In this document: piece by piece, positions 1 to 8,102 of the stretch | Numbering within the stretch: position 1 is the first letter of the stretch | Layout of the letters: the number at the start of each line of letters is the position of its first letter | Source: Bacteroidales bacterium | GTDB lineage: Bacteria > Bacteroidota > Bacteroidia > Bacteroidales > UBA932 | DNA: 64,000 nt | Assembly (NCBI GenBank): GCA_024398125.1 | Contig: JAKSJO010000006.1 | Location: 29,102-93,101, forward strand | Reading direction: 5' to 3' | Position numbers and translations under genes: made by a program | The notes under the pieces: model-generated | What the model was told of the DNA's origin: nothing | What the model saw: only the letters and a program-made list of their open reading frames with translations | Database searches by the model: none

Positions 1-944
1 CAAGTACTTCAAAGACAGCACTTCTGGCACTTATCCTCGGACTTGGACTTCCTTTCGCATGGTTCTACCTCAAGAAGACCTTGGACACCACAGTACATAC
101 ACGCAGGGACATCCAGAATGTTTCCATGCCTTTCCTCGGAGAAATTCCTCAGCATGGCAAGGCTCCTAAATTCAAGCTTGCAGGTCCAAGAGTGAACCTT
201 CACCACGAAACTACAAAGATAATGGTCAAGCGCGGAAGCAGAGACTCAATGAACGAGTCGTTCCGCGTCCTCCGTACCAATCTTAACATGATGGTTGGCA
301 ATGGAGAAGGATGCAAGACCCTTATGTTCACCTCTTTCAATCCAAATGCAGGCAAGACATTCGTTACCCTGAATGTTGCTGCGTCCCTTGCATTGAAGGA
401 CAGCAAGGTTCTCATCCTTGACCTTGACCTGAGAAAGGCGACCCTCAGCAAATCACTCCAGATGAACAACGAAGGATCTGTAGCTTATCTGTCCAACAAG
501 ACAGATAATCTTGAGTCACTCATCCAGACTGTTTCGGAGAATCTTTCACTTCTCTCTGTGGGCAAGCTTCCGCCAAACCCTGCCGAGCTTCTTGACTCTG
601 CACGATTCGAAAAGATGGTCACCAAGCTGAAGTCAATGTACGACTATATCATCATGGACAGCGCCCCTATTGATCTGGTCACCGACACAGACCTTATTTC
701 AAAGTATGCAGATCTCAGCGTATTTATCATTCGTGCCGGCCTCTTCGACAAGCGTTCGATCCAGCCTATGGAAGCAGAGTACAGAAAGGGCAGATTCAAC
801 CGCATGTGCCTTATCCTCAACGGCGTCGACTATTCGAAGAGCTCTTCAAAGAAGCACGGATATGGCTATGGTTACGGCTATGGCTACGGTTATGGCTACG
901 GCTACGGATCTGACAAGGAAGTATCCTCATCAAAGAAAGCATAG
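1..944 (+). CDS. Capsular/exopolysaccharide tyrosine autokinase (BY-kinase), 3' part
   Basis: This is the C-terminal part of a Wzc/CpsD-type bacterial tyrosine kinase that controls polysaccharide chain export at the inner membrane; the gene begins before the window. The readable frame opens with a hydrophobic segment (LALILGLGLPFAWFYL), the second membrane helix of the Wzz domain, followed by the cytoplasmic kinase. Walker A is FNPNAGKT near nt 337-360, Walker A' is VLILDLDL near nt 409-432, and Walker B is YIIMDSAP near nt 645-668. The C-terminus carries eight Tyr-Gly pairs (nt 861-908), the usual site of trans-autophosphorylation. The PHP-type phosphatase gene follows after 2 nt. The family call is firm; the polymer it controls is unknown. 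Confidence 0.93.
   Translation, partial: STSKTALLALILGLGLPFAWFYLKKTLDTTVHTRRDIQNVSMPFLGEIPQHGKAPKFKLAGPRVNLHHETTKIMVKRGSRDSMNESFRVLRTNLNMMVGNGEGCKTLMFTSFNPNAGKTFVTLNVAASLALKDSKVLILDLDLRKATLSKSLQMNNEGSVAYLSNKTDNLESLIQTVSENLSLLSVGKLPPNPAELLDSARFEKMVTKLKSMYDYIIMDSAPIDLVTDTDLISKYADLSVFIIRAGLFDKRSIQPMEAEYRKGRFNRMCLILNGVDYSKSSSKKHGYGYGYGYGYGYGYGYGSDKEVSSSKKA
861..908 (+). repeat. Hexanucleotide repeat encoding (Tyr-Gly)8 in the kinase tail
   Basis: Eight tandem 6-bp units of the form TAY GGN encode alternating Tyr and Gly. The third positions vary between units (tat/tac, ggc/ggt/gga), so the protein repeat is kept while the DNA repeat is partly broken up. Each 6-bp gain or loss would add or remove one Tyr without shifting the frame. 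Confidence 0.9.
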
Positions 945-946
945 TC

Positions 947-1660
947 ATGCTTTTCTTCAGCAAGAAATATTCAATCGCAGAAAGCGGACTTCTCAAAGGG
1001 ATTACCGACAATCATTCTCACATCCTTCCAGGTGTGGATGACGGAGCGGACTCGTTGGAGAAGTCCCTTTCGATAATGTCCTATCTCGAGGGCGAAGGGA
1101 TTTCAGAGCTTTGGCTCACTCCTCACATCATGGAGGATGTTCCGAATACCAGTGAAGCACTGAAAGAACGATATGACAGTTTCAGGAAAGACTACACTGG
1201 CCCGATCAGGCTTCACCTGGCAGCCGAATACATGATAGACACGCTGTACGAAGAGCGCCTTGAAGCCCATGACATTCTTACTCACGGAGAGGACGTGGTT
1301 CTTTTGGAAACATCAGCAAACACTCCCCCTGTCAACCTTTGGGACATCGTTGAACGAACGATGCGCGAAGGATACAGACCTATCATGGCCCATCCCGAGC
1401 GTTATTGCTACATGAGTCCCAATGACTACAAGAGACTGAAGGAAATGGGTTGTCTTTTCCAGCTGAACCTTCCTTCAATAGCTGGTGCCTATGGCGAACA
1501 TGTGCAAAGAAGAGCCGAAGACATACTGGCAAAGGGAATGTATGACATGGCTGGATCAGATTGCCACAGGCTATCCTTCACGGAACACTATTACCGAGCC
1601 GCAGTCCTTAAAGCCAAGACCATCGCACAGCTTAAAGAACTTGCCGCTAAGGTACAATGA
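947..1660 (+). CDS. PHP-domain protein-tyrosine phosphatase (CpsB/YwqE type)
   Basis: The 237-aa protein is a polymerase-and-histidinol-phosphatase fold, metal-dependent tyrosine phosphatase. Metal-ligand motifs are visible: NHSHILPGVDDGADS near residues 22-36 (HxH), a conserved AAEYMID segment, AHPERY near residue 148, and GSDCHRLS near residue 205. It starts 2 nt after the kinase stop codon, so the two are translated from one mRNA. The expected role is to dephosphorylate the Tyr cluster of the upstream kinase and so reset polysaccharide export. It is cytoplasmic, with no signal peptide. Confidence 0.92.
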   Translation: MLFFSKKYSIAESGLLKGITDNHSHILPGVDDGADSLEKSLSIMSYLEGEGISELWLTPHIMEDVPNTSEALKERYDSFRKDYTGPIRLHLAAEYMIDTLYEERLEAHDILTHGEDVVLLETSANTPPVNLWDIVERTMREGYRPIMAHPERYCYMSPNDYKRLKEMGCLFQLNLPSIAGAYGEHVQRRAEDILAKGMYDMAGSDCHRLSFTEHYYRAAVLKAKTIAQLKELAAKVQ

Positions 1661-1667
1661 TAAAGAA

Positions 1668-1699
1668 AAAGCCTCGGAGCTATTCCGAGGCTTTCTTTA
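1668..1699. terminator. Bidirectional terminator between the phosphatase gene and rfbD
   Basis: A 10-bp stem (AAAGCCTCGG with CCGAGGCTTT) encloses a 7-nt loop. It is flanked by A and T runs on the two sides, as expected for two convergent genes. Confidence 0.85.
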
Positions 1700-2599
1700 T
1701 TTCTTGAGGTTATTCATGCAGATATCCAAAGAGTCAGTCCAATACGGGACAGATATGCCGAATGTTTCCTTTATCTTGGTCTTGTCGAGAACCGAATATG
1801 CCGGACGGACAACCGGTGAAGGGAACTCGTTGCTGTGACATGGACGGATGTCGCATTCAACATTACCGGCACGCTTGGCAATTGCCTTGGTAAAGTCAAA
1901 CCAGGAACATACTCCCTCGTTGCTGTAGTGGTAGATTCCAGTCTTTGGATAAGGTCTTGATGCCTTCCTGTAATCATCGATCACGGTCATGATCACGCCT
2001 GCAAGATCAAGAGCATAGGTCGGAGTGCCGACCTGATCGAATACCACGTTCAAGCTGGGCTTTGTTGCGGTCAGGTTAAGCATGGTCTTCACGAAATTGC
2101 GACCGAATTCCGAATAAAGCCAAGCCGTACGTATTATCACATAATCACAGCCACTTGACATGACGTTCTCTTCCCCATGAAGCTTGGTCATACCGTAAAC
2201 ACCTGTCGGTGTACCTTTCTGGTCCTCACGGCAAGGGGTATTGTATGGATCGCCACCGAAAACATAGTCAGTCGAGATATGAACCAGCAGACCTCCCCTG
2301 CGACTCATGGCCTCTGCAAGAATCTTAGGTGCCACGGCGTTCAGTGTCTCACATAACGCAGGATCACTCTCAGCCTTGTCAACGTTCGTATAAGCAGCAC
2401 AATTGACGATGACATCCACAGACGCATCATCAACCATCTTCATCACCATAGACGCGTCTGTAACATCCAGAATGACCGTATCAAGCCCTTCCGGATGCTC
2501 CATGATATCTGCAAAGATGAATCTGTCGGCGGAGCCTGCCGCAAGTATGCGCATTTCATTGCCGAGCTGGCCGTTTGCTCCTGTCACTAGAATGTTCAT
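1697..2599 (-). CDS. rfbD: dTDP-4-dehydrorhamnose reductase
   Basis: This 300-aa short-chain-dehydrogenase-fold enzyme reduces dTDP-4-keto-L-rhamnose to dTDP-L-rhamnose, the last step of rhamnose donor synthesis for surface polysaccharides. The N-terminal Rossmann motif is TGANGQLG. The active site shows HISTDYVF near residue 108 and the catalytic Y135-x3-K139 in YGMTK. Length is normal for the family. It lies 10 nt downstream of rfbC on the same strand. rfbA and rfbB are not in this window, so they must lie elsewhere. Its nearness to the polysaccharide kinase suggests rhamnose goes into the same polymer, which is inference. Confidence 0.95.
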   Translation of the reverse strand: MNILVTGANGQLGNEMRILAAGSADRFIFADIMEHPEGLDTVILDVTDASMVMKMVDDASVDVIVNCAAYTNVDKAESDPALCETLNAVAPKILAEAMSRRGGLLVHISTDYVFGGDPYNTPCREDQKGTPTGVYGMTKLHGEENVMSSGCDYVIIRTAWLYSEFGRNFVKTMLNLTATKPSLNVVFDQVGTPTYALDLAGVIMTVIDDYRKASRPYPKTGIYHYSNEGVCSWFDFTKAIAKRAGNVECDIRPCHSNEFPSPVVRPAYSVLDKTKIKETFGISVPYWTDSLDICMNNLKK

Positions 2600-2609
2600 G
2601 TTCTATCTA

Positions 2610-3179
2610 CTATATCTCAAATGGACTGTCGTAATCCTTGAGAAGCGGATGCTTCTTATCTTTATCACTCAAGATGGCCTCCTGCTCCGGAATCCTCCAG
2701 TCTATCCCCAGACTGTCATCAAGAATGCTTATTCCTCCTTCAGACTGTGGAGCATAATAGTTGTCACACTTATACTGGAACACCGCTGTCTCGCTGAGCA
2801 CTGAAAAGCCATGAGCGAAACCATGGGGAATGTAGAACTGAAGATGATTGTCTTCGGACAGTTCAACAGCCACATGCTTTCCATAAGTAGGACTCCCCTT
2901 GCGAAGATCGACAGCCACGTCAAGCACGGATCCGCGTACACAGCGGACAAGCTTTGCCTGGGTATACGGCGGACGCTGGAAATGAAGTCCGCGCATCACG
3001 CCATAGCTGCTCATACTCTCGTTGTCCTGGACGAAACAGACCTTTTCAACACCCATTTCTTCCAGTCCTGCATTGAAATCCCTTTCGCTGAAGCTCTCGA
3101 AAAAGTACCCGCGTGCATCTGCAAAGACCCTAGGTTCCAGGATCAGCAGGCCCTCTATATCAGTCTTGATAAATCTCAT
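2610..3179 (-). CDS. rfbC: dTDP-4-dehydrorhamnose 3,5-epimerase
   Basis: This cupin-fold epimerase acts at C3 and C5 of dTDP-4-keto-6-deoxy-glucose. Hallmarks are ARGYFFESF, the catalytic His in GVMRGLHFQ (about residue 66), the acidic VLDVAVDLRKGSPTYG segment and HGFAHGF. I start it at the ATG at 3179 (protein MRFIKTDIEG), because the only in-frame upstream alternative is a TTG four codons earlier. That gives 189 aa, a usual size. The next gene, rfbD, begins 10 nt on, so the two form an operon. Confidence 0.95.
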   Translation of the reverse strand: MRFIKTDIEGLLILEPRVFADARGYFFESFSERDFNAGLEEMGVEKVCFVQDNESMSSYGVMRGLHFQRPPYTQAKLVRCVRGSVLDVAVDLRKGSPTYGKHVAVELSEDNHLQFYIPHGFAHGFSVLSETAVFQYKCDNYYAPQSEGGISILDDSLGIDWRIPEQEAILSDKDKKHPLLKDYDSPFEI

Positions 3180-3203
3180 TTTAGACGTCAAAAAGCCAAA
3201 TCA

Positions 3204-3243
3204 AACAAATAACATTTTTGTTATTACCAATAACTTATTTGTT
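3204..3243 (-). terminator. AT-rich hairpin downstream of the SGNH hydrolase gene
   Basis: The outer arms AACAAATAA and TTATTTGTT (9 bp) enclose a second small hairpin (GTTATT acc AATAAC). It sits immediately after the stop codon at 3235 and before rfbC. It may end the hydrolase transcript or stabilise its 3' end. The low GC of the stem makes terminator activity uncertain. Confidence 0.45.
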
Positions 3244-4440
3244 AAAAAGCTTAATATCAATAGACTTACCCATATCATTATAACCAAGAGCGTTTGGATG
3301 GAGCCAATCGTTCTCATACAGGTACTTTGAATCGAGCTGTTCCTTGTCTGCTGGGTCTGCCACCACATTGGCCAGGTCTATTACACCATCGAACTCACCT
3401 CCGTAAAGAATCCAGTCATTAAGAATCTGACGTCCTTCCTCGTGATTCTTGCTGTAGTAGCCATTGCCCTTGAATGGAGCGACTGTAGCACCATACACAA
3501 GGATATCTTTCTTGTGAGCCTTCTTTATTATCTCCTTGTATACCTTGATTATCTCCTTTGCCTTGTCGGTAGCATCACCCCTTGAGCCGAGATCATTCAC
3601 ACCTTCGAACAGGATTATATAACGAACGCCCTCCTGGCCGAACAGGTCACGGTCATAACGCTCCTTCACAGGAGTACCAAGACCTCCCTTGAGGACGCAG
3701 TTTCCGCCAAGGCCGAAGTTGAGCACTGCCACATTCTTTGTCGACTCGTCAGCAAGGAGCTTGCGGCTGAGGACATCAGTCCAGCGGTTCTGCATGTTAT
3801 GGGTTGATCCACGTCCGTCGGTAATTGAATCTCCCATCACGGCGATTGCACAGGCCTTGCTGTCCTTGGTTTCAACCTCGATTGCGTTGATGATATACCA
3901 GTGATCGGTACGGACTGCATTGGTGAAATCCGAGGTATTTCCTCTAGCTATATAAGAGGTCGTACGAGAACCGGGATGGCCGGTCACATCTGTCGATGAT
4001 GCCGAGCCGAACTGGATATCGATAGCCACGTTGTCGCGTGGATCAAGGTGGAACTTGACAGGGTCACAGGTTACGAGCTCGCCTGGCTTGACAGTTACCG
4101 AAGGCTTGCCGTTGAATGTGAGGTGAAGCATGCTTCCAGCCTCAATGTCAGGCTCATATCCGGCAGTCAAAGCATGGGATACGGCTGCCGCATTGATAGT
4201 AACCGGAGTCTTTGAGAACTCGTTGCTGAACTTGATGCGGATATTGTCGCCGCCGATGGAGACCTGAACGATCTGACGGATGGAATTATTGCCGAGTCCC
4301 GGCTCAGGCGGGCAGTTGTGAGGTTCTACGACCTGTTCTGCGGTCGCCCATGTTCCAACCCATTTCTTACGGGCATCAAGATTCAATGTACTCATTGCAA
4401 CGGCCATAAGGACCAGGATTACGTAATGTATTCTTTTCAT
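3235..4440 (-). CDS. Exported SGNH/GDSL-family hydrolase (esterase)
   Basis: This is a secreted serine hydrolase of the SGNH superfamily. A signal peptide (MKRIHYVILVLMAVAMST) is followed by about 180 residues of beta-rich N-terminal domain, then the SGNH core. Block I is MGDSIT with the nucleophile Ser at about residue 205; block II is the Gly in GLGGN, block III is GVNDLG, and block V is DWLHPNALG with the catalytic Asp and His. The start chosen is the ATG at 4440, giving 401 aa; longer in-frame starts would put 15 polar and aromatic residues before the signal peptide. It probably removes acyl groups from glycans, but the substrate cannot be read from the sequence. Confidence 0.85.
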   Translation of the reverse strand: MKRIHYVILVLMAVAMSTLNLDARKKWVGTWATAEQVVEPHNCPPEPGLGNNSIRQIVQVSIGGDNIRIKFSNEFSKTPVTINAAAVSHALTAGYEPDIEAGSMLHLTFNGKPSVTVKPGELVTCDPVKFHLDPRDNVAIDIQFGSASSTDVTGHPGSRTTSYIARGNTSDFTNAVRTDHWYIINAIEVETKDSKACAIAVMGDSITDGRGSTHNMQNRWTDVLSRKLLADESTKNVAVLNFGLGGNCVLKGGLGTPVKERYDRDLFGQEGVRYIILFEGVNDLGSRGDATDKAKEIIKVYKEIIKKAHKKDILVYGATVAPFKGNGYYSKNHEEGRQILNDWILYGGEFDGVIDLANVVADPADKEQLDSKYLYENDWLHPNALGYNDMGKSIDIKLFNK

Positions 4441-4529
4441 ATGCTTAGTCATTCTTAAAAAAAAACTTAATACTGTCATGTACAATGCGAATTTAATGTT
4501 TTTTCACGGCTTTTCAGCCAGTTTATGAG

Positions 4530-4537
4530 TATATTTG
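4530..4537 (+). promoter_or_regulatory. Bacteroidota -7 promoter element (TATATTTG)
   Basis: It matches TAnnTTTG exactly and ends 17 nt before the ATG at 4555. Since transcription would begin after this element, the earlier in-frame ATG at 4525 cannot be the start codon. Confidence 0.65.
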
Positions 4538-4554
4538 TTCCAAACGCCAGACTT

Positions 4555-5838
4555 ATGATCAACAGACTGATTTCATTCCTCAACGCCTCGCCGGTAAACT
4601 TCCTGGCAGTCGAAGAGATAAGCCGCCAGCTTGACGCTGCGGGATTCAAGAGATATGACATGGCTTCGCCAAATCCCGGGTTTGCCCCAGGCGAAGGCTT
4701 CTACACAATAAAGAACGGATCTGCCATCTTCGCTGTACGCATGGGCACCGCCCCTGTAGCCGAGGCTGGCTTCAAGCTTATCTGTGCCCACTGCGACTCC
4801 CCTACATTCCGTATCAAACCGGCATCTGCCATGATGTCGGAAGGTGGAATCGTTCGCCTCAACACCGAGGTTTACGGCGGCCCTATCCTGTCCACCTGGT
4901 TTGACCGCCCCCTTTCCATCGCAGGACGCGTAATCCTTAGAAGCGAGGACCCTCTTCATCCTAAGTCAAGGACCGTGATGATTGAGCGTCCGATACTTAC
5001 AATACCCAACCTCGCAATACACTTCAACCGTCAGGTTAACGATGGCGTCAAACTGAACCGCCAGAAAGACATGCTTCCTCTAATGGATGTCTCGTCTCTT
5101 GTCAATGAAGAGCTTGGCAAGGACGGACTCATCCTGAAGCTTCTTTCCCGAGAGTGCGGGATCAACGAGGCGGACATTCTTGACTTCGACCTGTACCTCT
5201 ACGACACGACACCGGCATGCACAATCGGCCTGAATGGAGAATTCATCCAGTCAGGACGTCTGGACGACCTCAGCATGGCCTATGCCGGCCTTGAGGCAAT
5301 GCTGTCCGCCAAGCCTTCCGCAGCGACCCAGGTATTGGCCATTTTCGACAACGAGGAGACAGGAAGCGGCACCAAGCAGGGAGCGCACTCCCCCGTCCTC
5401 CGCAATCTTCTCAAACGCATCTGCGGTGGCAGCGAGGCGTTCTACAGGGCTATGGAGCAGTCTTTCATGGTTTCCGCAGACAACGCCCACGCCTTCCATC
5501 CGAATTATGCGGACAAGTACGATCCTACAAACCACCCTGTACTTGGCGGCGGCCCTGCCATAAAGATCAATGCAGCCCAGAAATATGCGACCGACGCTGA
5601 CTCTGCAGCCGTATTCAAGGAGATATGCCGCATCGCAGGCGTTCCATGCCAGTCCTTTGTCAACCACAGCGAAGTGGCTGGAGGCAGTACTCTCGGCAAC
5701 ATTTTGACCGCCCAGATGCCGCTCAGAGGCGTGGACATGGGCAACCCTATCTGGGCCATGCACTCGTGCCGCGAGACAGGAAGCAGCGCCGACCATGTTT
5801 ACTGCGTCAAGGCATTCACAGCATTCTATAACCTTTAG
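4555..5838 (+). CDS. M18-family aminopeptidase
   Basis: This cytoplasmic dizinc aminopeptidase of the M18 (aspartyl aminopeptidase/ApeB-like) family releases N-terminal residues, typically acidic ones, from peptides. Metal and catalytic motifs in order are AHCDSPTFRIKP, SGRLDDLSMAYAGLEA, FDNEETGSGTKQGAHS, SADNAHAFHPN and HSEVAGGSTLGN. I use the ATG at 4555 (MINRLISFLN, 427 aa), since the promoter -7 element lies between it and the upstream ATG at 4525. It stands alone: the gene before it runs the other way and a terminator follows it. Confidence 0.93.
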   Translation: MINRLISFLNASPVNFLAVEEISRQLDAAGFKRYDMASPNPGFAPGEGFYTIKNGSAIFAVRMGTAPVAEAGFKLICAHCDSPTFRIKPASAMMSEGGIVRLNTEVYGGPILSTWFDRPLSIAGRVILRSEDPLHPKSRTVMIERPILTIPNLAIHFNRQVNDGVKLNRQKDMLPLMDVSSLVNEELGKDGLILKLLSRECGINEADILDFDLYLYDTTPACTIGLNGEFIQSGRLDDLSMAYAGLEAMLSAKPSAATQVLAIFDNEETGSGTKQGAHSPVLRNLLKRICGGSEAFYRAMEQSFMVSADNAHAFHPNYADKYDPTNHPVLGGGPAIKINAAQKYATDADSAAVFKEICRIAGVPCQSFVNHSEVAGGSTLGNILTAQMPLRGVDMGNPIWAMHSCRETGSSADHVYCVKAFTAFYNL

Positions 5839-5857
5839 AAAAGCCCTTGCAACACTT

Positions 5858-5887
5858 AGCCGTGACCGAAAAGCCACGGCTTTTTTG
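5858..5887 (+). terminator. Rho-independent terminator of the M18 peptidase gene
   Basis: A 7-bp stem (AGCCGTG with CACGGCT) is followed by a run of six T. Its T run also contains the TTTG that would serve as the -33 element of the next promoter. Confidence 0.85.
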
Positions 5888-5907
5888 TTTATGAATGACA
5901 ATTATGA

Positions 5908-5915
5908 TACATTTG
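5908..5915 (+). promoter_or_regulatory. -7 promoter element (TACATTTG) for the riboswitch-btuB-btuG unit
   Basis: It is an exact TAnnTTTG match with a TTTG at 5884-5887, 20 nt upstream, which is the usual spacing for the Bacteroidota primary sigma factor. It sits just before the cobalamin riboswitch. Confidence 0.7.
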
Positions 5916-5919
5916 CACC

Positions 5920-6100
5920 AGCTTATGGTGAACACGGCCGGCAATGCTTCGGTCGGGTTTGAAAAGGGAATCAGGTGCAAGACCTGAACTGTGCCCGCAG
6001 CGGTGAATCTCAAGACGGAGCAGGGAATTCATACGCCACTGTCCTGGAAGGACGGGAAGGCTCTCTGCCGAGATAAGTCCGAAGACCTGCCATAAGCAAA
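5920..6100 (+). promoter_or_regulatory. Cobalamin (B12) riboswitch
   Basis: The leader carries the conserved cobalamin aptamer core: GGTGCAAGACCTGAACTG followed by TGCCCGCAGCGGTGA (the B12 box, near 5971-6006), and then GTCCGAAGACCTGCC near 6077-6091, which forms the closing P3/P8-side elements. A GC-rich hairpin (arms GAGCC at 6113-6117 and GGCTC at 6126-6130) lies just before the btuB start codon and is a likely expression platform that hides the initiation region when B12 is bound. Boundaries are approximate. Confidence 0.93.
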
Positions 6101-6145
6101 GTCCCACAGAAAGAGCCCGGGGTCAGGCTCCCAAAGTGAGTTTTT

Positions 6146-8101
6146 ATGCAGATAGCAAACGTGTTGCTTATGGCGTCCATGGTCTTTCCACAGGCGCCTG
6201 ACACATTGGACGTGGCCACGGTCACCGATTCCAGGAACATTGCAGCGAGAAGCAGTGCTCCGCTTCAGCGCGTCGAATCCCGACTGCTTCAGGAAACAGG
6301 GACCATCACGCTCCAAGAGGCTCTTCGCACATTCGCCGGCATCCAGGTCAAGGACTACGGAGGCCTTGGCGGCATGAAGACTGTCGGCATCCGCAGCTTC
6401 GGATCGCAGCACACAGGCATCATGTATGACGGCCAGGTGATTTCCAATGCCCAGAATGGCCAGGTCGACATAGGAAGATTCAATCTTGACGATATCAAGA
6501 GCATTTCAGTCGAGATTAGTGGAAGCGATGACATATTCCGCCCGGCCAGACTTGCCACATCGGCAGGAGTGCTGTCAGTAGAATCCGCCCGTCCGGTTTT
6601 CGACAGCACAGGGATTCAAGCATCCGCACAGTTGCGTTACGGATCCTTCGGCACCTGGAACCCCTATTTGAATGTCAAGCGACGCTTAAGCGACAGGTGG
6701 GCCGGGACGTTCTGGGGAAACTATATAAGTTCTAAAGGTAACTATCCATTTATCCTTTATAATGGAGACATTACCACAAGAGAAATCCGTCTTCATTCCG
6801 ACGTTTCATCCTTTAACGGCGAAACATCTCTCTATGGCGACATCGGCCAGGATGGAAGCCTTGCCATGAGACTGTCATATTACAGCAGCGAGCGTGGCCT
6901 TCCCGGATCCGTTGTGCTGTACACCCAGAATCCCCACCAAAGACTGTGGGACGACGACCGGAGAGCAAGTGCGTCATACGAAGCGATACCAGACGAAAAA
7001 TGGAAAATCAAGTCATCGCTATCCTATGACAGAGCCTGGAACAGGTTTGTCGACTTCGACCCAATTCATGAGGAGCCGGAGGATGACAGATACCTTCAGC
7101 GCGAAGGCAGCCTTTCAGCCATCGCCCTGTTCTCCCCTTCCACCGGCATCGATTTTTCAGCGGCACAGGACCTTGTCTTCAACAGTCTTGACTCGAGCAT
7201 CCCAGGCTGTCCCTTCCCTGAAAGAATCACATCATACACGTCCCTGTCCGGCAAATATGACCGCTCCCGTCTGACCGCAGTCGCGACCCTGTGCGGCACT
7301 GTTGTATCCGAATGGGTAAAAATCGGCACACCCGCCCTTGGACGCCTTCATTTCAGTCCTTCCGCCAGCATTGCTTATCGGCTTCCTCTAGATACAGACC
7401 TTCGGATCAGAGCTTCTTTCAAAGACAGCTTCCGACTGCCCACATTCAATGACCTCTACTATTCAAGAATCGGGAACCGTAGGCTGAACCCGGAAAAAGC
7501 CAGCCAGACCAATGCTGGAGCGACTTGGACACAGGATTTCGGAAAACACTCCATCAGCGCGGCAGCCGATGGATACTGGAATATGGTAAGGGACAAGATT
7601 GTAGCAGTCCCATCCATGTTCATCTGGAGCATGCGCAATGTCGGCAAGGTCCTGATGCTTGGATCCGACCTCTCTTTCAGCTACAGAGGCGGTTTTTCCG
7701 ACCGGCTGACCATCCAGGCCTCAGGCAACTACTCATATCAGTATGCCGTGGATGTCACTGACCCGGCCGCAAAGAACTACAGACACCAAATAGCCTACAC
7801 ACCACGCCATTGCGGCAGCGGCAGTCTGGTATTCGAGACGCCCTGGATCAATATGGGATACACAATGCAAGCCGTCGGGGAAAGATACACACTCGCCCAG
7901 AACACTCCGGCATACAGGACTGAACCGTATGTCGACCACAGCCTGAGCCTCAACCATACGTTCAGCTTCGGCGAACGTCACAGATGGTCGCTGCACACCA
8001 GTGCGGAGGCATTGAACATATCGAACGTGAACTATGAAGTCATCAAGTACTACCCGATGCCCGGACGCCAATATCGAATAACCTTAAAAATATCATATTG
8101 A
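6146..8101 (+). CDS. btuB: TonB-dependent outer-membrane vitamin B12 receptor (BtuB)
   Basis: This 651-aa TonB-dependent receptor takes up cobalamin across the outer membrane. A short signal peptide is followed by a TonB-box-like DTLDVATVTDSR, a plug domain (LQEALRTFAGIQVKDYGG, GIRSFGSQHTGIMYDG) and a long run of alternating beta strands ending in an aromatic C-terminal strand (YRITLKISY), as in outer-membrane barrels. It lacks the carboxypeptidase-like N-terminal extension of SusC proteins. The upstream cobalamin riboswitch and the BtuG-like lipoprotein 1 nt downstream identify the ligand class with good confidence. Confidence 0.92.
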   Translation: MQIANVLLMASMVFPQAPDTLDVATVTDSRNIAARSSAPLQRVESRLLQETGTITLQEALRTFAGIQVKDYGGLGGMKTVGIRSFGSQHTGIMYDGQVISNAQNGQVDIGRFNLDDIKSISVEISGSDDIFRPARLATSAGVLSVESARPVFDSTGIQASAQLRYGSFGTWNPYLNVKRRLSDRWAGTFWGNYISSKGNYPFILYNGDITTREIRLHSDVSSFNGETSLYGDIGQDGSLAMRLSYYSSERGLPGSVVLYTQNPHQRLWDDDRRASASYEAIPDEKWKIKSSLSYDRAWNRFVDFDPIHEEPEDDRYLQREGSLSAIALFSPSTGIDFSAAQDLVFNSLDSSIPGCPFPERITSYTSLSGKYDRSRLTAVATLCGTVVSEWVKIGTPALGRLHFSPSASIAYRLPLDTDLRIRASFKDSFRLPTFNDLYYSRIGNRRLNPEKASQTNAGATWTQDFGKHSISAAADGYWNMVRDKIVAVPSMFIWSMRNVGKVLMLGSDLSFSYRGGFSDRLTIQASGNYSYQYAVDVTDPAAKNYRHQIAYTPRHCGSGSLVFETPWINMGYTMQAVGERYTLAQNTPAYRTEPYVDHSLSLNHTFSFGERHRWSLHTSAEALNISNVNYEVIKYYPMPGRQYRITLKISY

Positions 8102-8102
8102 T

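Noticed and set aside
5251-5901. 216-codon minus-strand open frame inside the M18 peptidase gene
   Set aside because: Antisense to conserved metal-binding motifs and crosses the terminator.
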